Source of the DNA: Prevotellaceae bacterium UBA1787
Lineage (GTDB): Bacteria > Bacteroidota > Bacteroidia > Bacteroidales > Bacteroidaceae
Length of the DNA: 6,765 nucleotides
Assembly: GCA_002315195.1 (NCBI GenBank)
Contig: DCGD01000054.1
Location: 1-6,765, forward strand
Direction of reading: 5' to 3'
The notes under the pieces are model-generated. The model was not told the origin of the DNA. It ran no database searches and worked only from the letters and a program-made list of their open reading frames with translations. The translations under genes were made by a program, and so were the position numbers. Shown here in pieces: positions 1 through 4,761 of the stretch (the first letter of the stretch is position 1; the number at the start of each line of letters is the position of its first letter).

Positions 1-65
1 TGTATGCGTTGGTTGCCTTGCTGGGCTATTGGAAGTGGAAAAGTATGATGAAAGAAAACCGTTGA
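1..65 (+). CDS. pnuC: C-terminal end of a PnuC-family vitamin transporter (partial)
   Basis: Only the last 20 codons are inside the window; they are read in the frame that begins at base 3 and stops with TGA at 63-65. The peptide YALVALLGYWKWKSMMKENR has the look of the final helix and basic tail of PnuC-family inner-membrane transporters, which often end in a hydrophobic stretch followed by a Tyr/Trp-Lys-rich segment. PnuC proteins take up nicotinamide riboside or related vitamins; Bacteroidota paralogues called PnuT are linked to thiamine genes. The kinase gene starts 3 bases after this stop, so the two are almost certainly co-transcribed, and thiamine is therefore the likeliest substrate here (inference from context). 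The call rests on a short peptide plus the neighbour. Any TPP riboswitch would lie upstream of the window. Confidence 0.72.
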   Translation, partial: YALVALLGYWKWKSMMKENR

Positions 66-68
66 GGA

Positions 69-710
69 ATGAGAATAGATTTGGCTAAGTTTTCTCTTGA
101 CGCCGTTGTAGTGGCCGCGGGAGAGTTTCCCGACGTGATGTTGATGAAACATTGGTTGGAACGTACTAAGTTCGTGGTTTGTTGCGACGGTGCAGTCAAT
201 CGTCTGCATAAGTTGGGATTTGCACCGAATGTTGTGATAGGCGACGGTGATTCCATATCGGAAGAAATGTCCATGCGTTACAAAGACATCATTGTCAGGA
301 TAGCGGAACAGGAAACCAACGACTTGACGAAAGCCGTAAGTTGGCTGAAAGAGAAAGGCAGACGAAACATCGTGGTGTTGGGAGGGACGGGCTATCGTGA
401 GGATCATACATTGGGGAACATCAGTCTTCTGCTCCATTATCTTCAGCAAGGCGTTTTCGCCGTCATGCCCACGAATTACGGCACGTTCATTCCTTGTCAT
501 GGCAATGCAAGCATCATGGCAAGGGTGGGTCAGCAACTCTCCATCTTCAACCACGATGCGACACGCATTTTTTCTCAAGATGTCAAATTTCCACTTCCCC
601 GACTCTCTATGCTTTGGCAGGGAACTCTCAATGAAGCGGTGTCAACCGAACTGAGGTTCACGGCGGATGGTTACTATTTGGTTTATCTTGCCGCGGAGTC
701 CAAAGGATAA
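69..710 (+). CDS. thiN: Thiamine pyrophosphokinase (thiamine diphosphokinase)
   Basis: A 213-residue cytoplasmic enzyme that transfers pyrophosphate from ATP to thiamine, giving the cofactor TPP; the length is normal for bacterial TPKs. Family motifs appear in order: VVAAGEFP near residues 14-21, CCDGA at 38-42, the acidic metal/ATP motif GDGDS at 58-62, QETNDLTKA at 81-89, and GGTGYREDHTLGN at 105-117, where Arg110, Asp112 and His113 are typical conserved residues. The C-terminal part (about 135-213) fits the beta-rich thiamine-binding domain. The ATG at 69 lies 3 bases past the upstream transporter stop, with a GAGG-like stretch overlapping that stop, which suggests translational coupling. 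The pairing implies salvage of imported thiamine rather than use of de novo thiamine phosphate. The gene is intact, with no missing motif. A short alternative-frame reading inside it is a shadow. Confidence 0.96.
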   Translation: MRIDLAKFSLDAVVVAAGEFPDVMLMKHWLERTKFVVCCDGAVNRLHKLGFAPNVVIGDGDSISEEMSMRYKDIIVRIAEQETNDLTKAVSWLKEKGRRNIVVLGGTGYREDHTLGNISLLLHYLQQGVFAVMPTNYGTFIPCHGNASIMARVGQQLSIFNHDATRIFSQDVKFPLPRLSMLWQGTLNEAVSTELRFTADGYYLVYLAAESKG

Positions 711-802
711 GCGTTGTAGTTGAACTGGACTCGGTAGGCAAAATCACAGATTTTTTTCGAAACTGTTCAACACCATCCCGAATCAAATCAAGGCCATATA
801 AC
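711..802. other. Convergent intergenic gap with no clear element
   Basis: These 92 bases separate the + strand kinase from the - strand ATPase remnant. They hold a run of seven T at 751-757 and a 7-bp inverted repeat (GTTGAAC at 719-725, GTTCAAC at 765-771) with a loop of 39 bases. No compact GC-rich hairpin abuts the T run, so I do not call an intrinsic terminator, although transcription of the thiamine operon must end somewhere near here. Confidence 0.5.
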
Positions 803-1682
803 TTATTGGAAGAAATCATCGATGGTCACCACGTTTTGGAATATGCCGCTGTATGCATTGTAGGCAAGCCCTTCCGTGGTGATGAGAACATTATGGATAA
901 CCTGGCGTTTTCTAATCTTCTCCGCAAGGAGATTTTGGCGGAGAATCAATTTGGCGTGGTATGACTTGTTCACCGTGAATACATCGTTGTAGAATTTCAT
1001 CTCACGCATGTTGACGATATTGTCCTTTCTGACTATCAAAAGGTCAATTTGTCCTCCTTCCGCATTGTCATCGCCCTTGACCACCCATGCCGAATGTTCG
1101 GTCAAAACGCCCGAGATGCCGAGTGCCCTCTTTATTTTGTCGGCATGAAGCATGCAAACCTCTTCAAATGCGAAGCCGCGCCAGGAACTGATGCTTGGAG
1201 AAACGACATTGTGCATCCAGAATGCCGTGTTCAGTTCGCTGTGTCCCATTACCCATTTCTGATAGAACAGACAGAAAGGGTCGGAAAGTTTGTAGTGTTA
1301 TGGTTGTTGACAAGGTTGTCCAGCATCCACAAGTTGGCAGAACCGCAGACCACAAGCATGAGGTTGTCGCGATGACAGACCCAACCATTCCAAAAACCCT
1401 CAAGAGCGGTAATAAAACCGGATTGGGGTGTGTCAAGCCAAGGTAGTTCATCCATAAACACCACCTGTCGGCTGCCATCATCGATGTTTATCAAGTGCTG
1501 ACTGAGCAAGAAAAAGGCTTCCATCCATGAAGAAGGGCATTTTGATTTCTCATGCCTTGAAGCAGCAATGAATGATGGAAATGTTTCAGTTGTTCTTTCA
1601 ATCCCTGGTGTCGGTTTCCTTTGTCAATTGGAGACAGACCTGCATGACGAAAAGTTATGCGTCCTTTCAGTGCTTCATCTAT
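803..1682 (-). pseudogene. Decayed AAA ATPase with PD-(D/E)XK-like C-terminus (Arch_ATPase/DUF234 type)
   Basis: Three pieces of one gene can be read on the - strand. Piece 1 (about 1682-1540) reads DEALKGRITFRHAGLSPIDK and on to HSLLLQGM, the region that normally follows Walker A. Piece 2 (about 1530-1300), in another frame, reads WMEAFFLLSQHL, then the Walker B segment RQVVFMDELPWLDTP, then LMLVVCGSANLWMLDNL, which fits sensor 1. Piece 3 (about 1297-803), in a third relation, reads YKLSDPFCLFYQKW, then SSWRGFAFEEVC, then a nuclease-like GGQIDLL...REMKFYND, and ends naturally at IDDFFQ-stop. Relative to intact relatives (from memory about 500 residues) it lacks the N-terminus with Walker A, is frameshifted near 1530-1545, and has lost a large central segment near 1294-1300. 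Piece 3 alone could start at ATG 1249 and give 148 residues, but no functional ATPase can be made. Intact relatives are solitary Bacteroidota proteins of unclear role. Confidence 0.9.
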
Positions 1683-1794
1683 TTTTCTGCAAAATTATAA
1701 AAATGCGACTCACAGAAAAATAAAAAAGCATTTAGCGTGTCTGTGAAGAGAAGAAAAGTGGCTATCCTCGCTTTTGGTGCTGATTGTTTCTTTC
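1683..1794. other. AT-rich gap between ATPase remnant and LTA synthase-like gene
   Basis: No gene is seen. On the - strand, downstream of the LTA synthase-like stop, there is a T-rich tract (about 1717-1729) enclosed by a 7-bp inverted repeat, TCACAGA at 1710-1716 and TCTGTGA at 1740-1746. This is a possible but weak transcript end, because the T tract lies in the loop and not after the stem. A - strand TAATTTTG at 1690-1697 matches the Bacteroidota -7 consensus and abuts the truncated ATPase remnant. Confidence 0.4.
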
Positions 1795-3798
1795 TCAACG
1801 TATGACGAGTTCATTGTTTACCATTCGGCACATGTAGGATTGTATGATGGCCTTCAGTTGGTTTTCCATGTCTTTCTCTGTTTCTACGTTCCGTCCCAAA
1901 AGATTGTGGCGCAGTAGTTTGTCTTCTTTGAATTGATAAATGGCGGTGGTGTGGTTGCCGTCAAACTGCAGAAGGTAGTCTCCTTGTACAAATTGGTAGA
2001 TGCCATTGAGATAATTGACCGCCCACGACTGCTCCGCGGGGGTGTTGAGTAGGTCTTTTCCGAAAGCCACATAACGCTTGTCGTGTCCGAGGAGTGTGAG
2101 CAGTGTAGGCATGATGTCAATTTGCTGGGCAATGGCGTCGCTTTGCCCGGGGCTGATTTCTCCCGTTGGGTCATAGATGATGATGGGGCAGCTGAACAGT
2201 CCGAGGTCTGTGCCGTATTCGGGATGGTCAAATCCGTTGGTATGGTCGGATGTCAATACAAAGATGGTATGGTCGAACCATGGTTGTCGGGAGGCTGTCT
2301 TGAAGAATTTGCCCAACGCCATGTCGGTATAGCGAATGCATTTGTGAATGGGGTTGGAACCTTCTTCAGGGTAAACGTCCTTATACTGCGGCGGCAGTGC
2401 GAATGGATGGTGGCTGGAGGCCGTGAATACGGAGGTGAAGAAAGGTCCTTTCATCTCATTCATTTTCAACGCATAGTATTGTAGGAATGGTTCGTCCCAA
2501 ATTGCCCAGGTACCATCGTAATCCAAGTCACCCTTGAAACGCTTGTCTTGGTTGTATTCTGTTCTTCCGAAATAGTCCGTGAAACCGGTGGCCCTTGCAA
2601 AAGCCATGAAACCCATGCTGCCGTTTTCCGCTCCATGGAAAAATGCCGAATAGTAGCCGTTTTTCTTCAGTTCACCTGCCAGTCCGCCAATGTCGTTCAT
2701 AGAGGATGGGGTCAGGAAAAACGGTTCGACAAACATGGGAATGGAGGAAAGGATGGAGGGCATGCCGTCAATGGATTTCCGACCGTTGCAGTATGATTGG
2801 CTGAACGTGAGACTTTTGGCGGCCAGGGTGTCAATGTTGGGCGTAAATCCTTTGTAGGTGTGGTTGTCCAGTTCTTGGTTGAAGAACCCAATGTATTCTT
2901 TGCCAAAACTTTCAACAATGAGTACCACGATGTTCTTTTGTGGTTGTTTGGCTAATGTGTTTTGCGTGGTGCAAGGCTTGTGAATGGGTGAGTAGAGGCG
3001 CTCACATTCCGCTGGCTTGAAATAGCCGGGGTTGCCGAAAGCCTTGCGTTGTGAAGTGCGGATAAGGGAAAACGGAGTGTTGAGAATCAATGCCGCTTCC
3101 TGAGGGTGGCGGACATATTGGTTGGCGTTGCTGATGGTGATGGGGCGCACAGCCTTGGTGAAGCCACCCCGCATACCGCCTATTGAAAGGATGGAATATG
3201 CCAGCAAGATGCCGACGTTGGTGAGGTAATACAGTGTGCGTTTTTTCGTGCATTGAAACCATTCTCCATCGTTGTGTTTCTGTTTACGTTGTGTCAGGGG
3301 ATTTTTGTATAGTTTGTAAAGGGCGAAGAGAAGCAGAATGCCCATCATGCCTAGATACCAATGACGCAGCACCTCAGTGCAAACGATGCCGCTTAGATTG
3401 GATTCCCCTGAAAATTCATCGAAAACGGAAAGGGTGGTTCTTCTGCCCGAATATCGGAAATAGACCGCATCCGAAAGGTTGGCGATGATGTTAAAAGCGT
3501 TGACGATGAGAAATACCCGTTTCGCCGTAGCCTGCCACCTGAGACCGAATTTGCCGAACTCCTTGTAGTGTAGGGGCAGAAGCATTAACAGTGCAAAGGG
3601 AATGTGGGTGTACAGAATGGCGGAAGTGTCAAAAACAAGGGCACCTTTCAGCAGTTCCGGCAGTGACTGGGCCGTAACGGAAGAACGGAAAGCACTGTAA
3701 TTCTCCAAATAGTATGCCATTCTGCAAAGCGCAAGGCAGCAGTAGGAAAGGAGAAGGTTGCAGACAAACGCAATAGGGTATTTAGTAAGCTGGAACAT
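1795..3798 (-). CDS. LTA synthase/sulfatase-superfamily membrane phosphotransferase
   Basis: Numbered from the ATG at 3798, this is a 667-residue inner-membrane protein. Five likely helices (about 8-30, 52-78, 94-114, 147-164, 190-209) precede a large extracytoplasmic catalytic domain, the LtaS/MdoB plan. Catalytic-domain signs are: metal-ligand Glu296 in VVLIVESFGKEY; the nucleophile loop GRKSIDGMP, with Ser342 where LtaS has Thr; FFHGAENGS with His388, matching the substrate-site His of LtaS; SSHHPF at 461-466; the metal pair Asp518-His519 in LTSDHTN; and QQIDIMPTLLTLLG near 558-571, typical of the superfamily. Relatives transfer phosphoglycerol or phosphoethanolamine from lipids to envelope polymers. 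Bacteroidota lack classical lipoteichoic acid, so the acceptor here is unknown; LPS, capsule or a periplasmic glycan are possibilities. An in-frame TTG at 3828 would add ten residues, but the ATG places the first helix normally. It is preceded by a 172-base gap, so it may be its own unit. Confidence 0.92.
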   Translation of the reverse strand: MFQLTKYPIAFVCNLLLSYCCLALCRMAYYLENYSAFRSSVTAQSLPELLKGALVFDTSAILYTHIPFALLMLLPLHYKEFGKFGLRWQATAKRVFLIVNAFNIIANLSDAVYFRYSGRRTTLSVFDEFSGESNLSGIVCTEVLRHWYLGMMGILLLFALYKLYKNPLTQRKQKHNDGEWFQCTKKRTLYYLTNVGILLAYSILSIGGMRGGFTKAVRPITISNANQYVRHPQEAALILNTPFSLIRTSQRKAFGNPGYFKPAECERLYSPIHKPCTTQNTLAKQPQKNIVVLIVESFGKEYIGFFNQELDNHTYKGFTPNIDTLAAKSLTFSQSYCNGRKSIDGMPSILSSIPMFVEPFFLTPSSMNDIGGLAGELKKNGYYSAFFHGAENGSMGFMAFARATGFTDYFGRTEYNQDKRFKGDLDYDGTWAIWDEPFLQYYALKMNEMKGPFFTSVFTASSHHPFALPPQYKDVYPEEGSNPIHKCIRYTDMALGKFFKTASRQPWFDHTIFVLTSDHTNGFDHPEYGTDLGLFSCPIIIYDPTGEISPGQSDAIAQQIDIMPTLLTLLGHDKRYVAFGKDLLNTPAEQSWAVNYLNGIYQFVQGDYLLQFDGNHTTAIYQFKEDKLLRHNLLGRNVETEKDMENQLKAIIQSYMCRMVNNELVIR

Positions 3799-3970
3799 TG
3801 TCGATATATAATGATTTTTATCCTCCAATCAGTTTCATTCTCTAATCATTTGAGCCAATGCCATTCTCGGACATGAATGTTTGGAGGGCGCATCACGTCA
3901 TATCAGACCGATGCACCCTCCATTTTCAACAATCAAAAACTAACCTCAAAATATGTTTATTGTCAATGAA
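3799..3970. other. Gap upstream of the LTA synthase-like gene
   Basis: These 172 bases lie downstream of the small barrel and upstream of the phosphotransferase, both on the - strand. They hold the stem-loop at 3882-3922 and a GGAGGA (3821-3826, - strand) that lies 22 bases before the chosen ATG, too far for an ordinary ribosome binding site. I see no good TAnnTTTG promoter here, so read-through from the barrel gene remains possible. Confidence 0.45.
3882..3922 (-). terminator. Strong stem-loop downstream of the small barrel gene
   Basis: TGGAGGGCGCATC at 3882-3894 pairs with GATGCACCCTCCA at 3910-3922 around a 15-base loop. Twelve of 13 positions are Watson-Crick; in - strand RNA the remaining one is a U-G pair, so all 13 can pair. 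It begins about 48 bases after the barrel stop and would protect or end that transcript. No U tract follows on the - strand, so it is not a textbook intrinsic terminator; on the + strand a short ATTTTC follows, but no + strand gene precedes it. The hairpin is seen; its function is inferred. Confidence 0.45.
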
Positions 3971-4507
3971 TTAGAAATTCCACAACAAACCGAATGTCAA
4001 AGAATTGCTAAAATTGAAACCTAAGCCGTTTGGTCCGAATACATCTTCGCCAATTGCGTCGTCAGCAGTTCTGTATCCGAGGAAACCCATGTGGGCAACG
4101 AAACTAACTTTTTCTGTGAGGTTAACCATAACACCCGGTTTCAAGCCAACTTCCCAGCTGTTCTGAGCGCTGCCGCCGTCTTTAACCTTGTAAGAACCAA
4201 AACCGAAGCCGCCGTCAACAAACAATTTTACGTTGTCCAATTTCAAGAAGGAATAACGTGCGTAAGGAGCCACCTTGAAAGCATTCACCTTGACACCTTG
4301 AGTGTAATTATAGTTATAACCCAACAAAGTTCCAATTGCTAAATTTTCGTCAAGGTTGTAACCAATTTCTGGATTGACACTTACAGTGGTTTGGTTTGCT
4401 CCATTTTTCCAGTTACGCCAGAAACCAAGTTCGCCACCGATGTACGTTTGAGCGCTTGCCGTTATTGCCATCAAAGCAACAACCATTGATAAGAATAATT
4501 TTTTCAT
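3971..4507 (-). CDS. Small outer-membrane beta-barrel protein with signal peptide
   Basis: A 178-residue precursor. Residues 1-19 form a clear Sec signal peptide: MKK, a hydrophobic core, then ASA before Gln20, a likely signal peptidase I site. The mature part alternates polar and hydrophobic residues in about eight candidate strands, for example YIGGELGFWRNW, VSVNPEIGYNL, LAIGTLLGYNYNYTQ, FKVAPYARYSFL, VKLFVDGGFGFGSYK, WEVGLKPGVMVNL, VSFVAHMGFLGYR and SLTFGLLWNF. It ends in aromatic Phe, the usual C-terminal signal for BAM-mediated insertion. This fits the general OmpA/OmpX-like small barrel fold; no peptidoglycan-binding domain is present. Ligand and role cannot be told from the sequence. 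A promoter lies directly upstream (4560-4567) with an AT-rich leader of about 45 bases, which hints at strong expression, and a stem-loop follows the gene. Confidence 0.92.
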   Translation of the reverse strand: MKKLFLSMVVALMAITASAQTYIGGELGFWRNWKNGANQTTVSVNPEIGYNLDENLAIGTLLGYNYNYTQGVKVNAFKVAPYARYSFLKLDNVKLFVDGGFGFGSYKVKDGGSAQNSWEVGLKPGVMVNLTEKVSFVAHMGFLGYRTADDAIGEDVFGPNGLGFNFSNSLTFGLLWNF

Positions 4508-4531
4508 GTTTAAAAAAATTTAAGTTAAACA

Positions 4532-4574
4532 ATATTGCTAATTGCGTTTTGTTATGATGCAAAATTAGCAATAT
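4532..4574. repeat. Perfect 12-bp inverted repeat around the predicted transcription start
   Basis: ATATTGCTAATT at 4532-4543 and AATTAGCAATAT at 4563-4574 are exact reverse complements separated by 19 bases. The right arm overlaps most of the predicted -7 box and the dyad centre (4553) falls at the predicted transcription start. It may be an operator for a dimeric repressor or a leader-DNA structure. The symmetry is seen directly; a regulatory role is inference. Confidence 0.6.
4560..4567 (-). promoter_or_regulatory. Bacteroidota-type -7 box of the small barrel gene
   Basis: Read on the - strand, TAATTTTG matches the TAnnTTTG consensus of the Bacteroidota primary sigma factor exactly. It lies 52 bases before the ATG at 4507, so transcription should start near 4552-4556 and give a leader of about 45 bases that is AT-rich and has no Shine-Dalgarno match, as is usual in this phylum. 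The upstream -33 element is weak: only a T-run occurs about 20 bases further up, and a better TTTG is only 11 bases away. Confidence 0.62.
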
Positions 4575-4631
4575 CTTTCAAACAGTAAAAACTCTTGATG
4601 AAAAAAAACGAGTTTATTCATTTTTTTTGTC

Positions 4632-4656
4632 TATTGTTAATAAATTTTTAACAATA
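4632..4656 (-). repeat. AT-rich 9-bp inverted repeat after the large barrel gene
   Basis: TATTGTTAA at 4632-4640 and TTAACAATA at 4648-4656 are exact reverse complements with a 7-base loop. The element begins about 105 bases downstream of the large barrel stop and lies upstream of the small barrel promoter. It may mark the 3' end of the large barrel transcript, but its stem is weak and no U tract follows on the - strand; a protein-binding site is an alternative. Confidence 0.35.
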
Positions 4657-4761
4657 TATGCGCTGCCGTGATCAATTAGTCGCAATTTGCAAGTCAAAAC
4701 AGAACCAAAAGGTCTTGTTTTGTTTTTATGTGGATATGTCCCCGGTATGCATTATCAGGAT

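Noticed and set aside
719..771. Inverted repeat GTTGAAC/GTTCAAC with a T7 run, as a terminator for the thiamine operon
   Set aside because: The stem is only 7 bp with a 39-base loop, and the T run lies inside the loop rather than after the stem.
1049..1375. Plus-strand open frame of 108 codons antisense to the ATPase remnant
   Set aside because: It has no recognisable protein pattern, and the opposite strand carries clear family homology; it is a shadow.
1164..1481. Minus-strand open frame of 105 codons across the ATPase deletion junction
   Set aside because: It is a third frame that carries neither the Walker B nor the nuclease signature; both lie in the other two frames.
1754..1775. AAAAG...CTTTT hairpin as terminator of the LTA synthase-like gene
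   Set aside because: On the gene's strand the stem is broken by mismatches; it folds better on the + strand, where no gene precedes it.
2083..2484. Plus-strand open frame of 133 codons opposite the LTA synthase-like gene
   Set aside because: It is fully antisense to a well-supported gene, with no signal peptide, motif or leader of its own.
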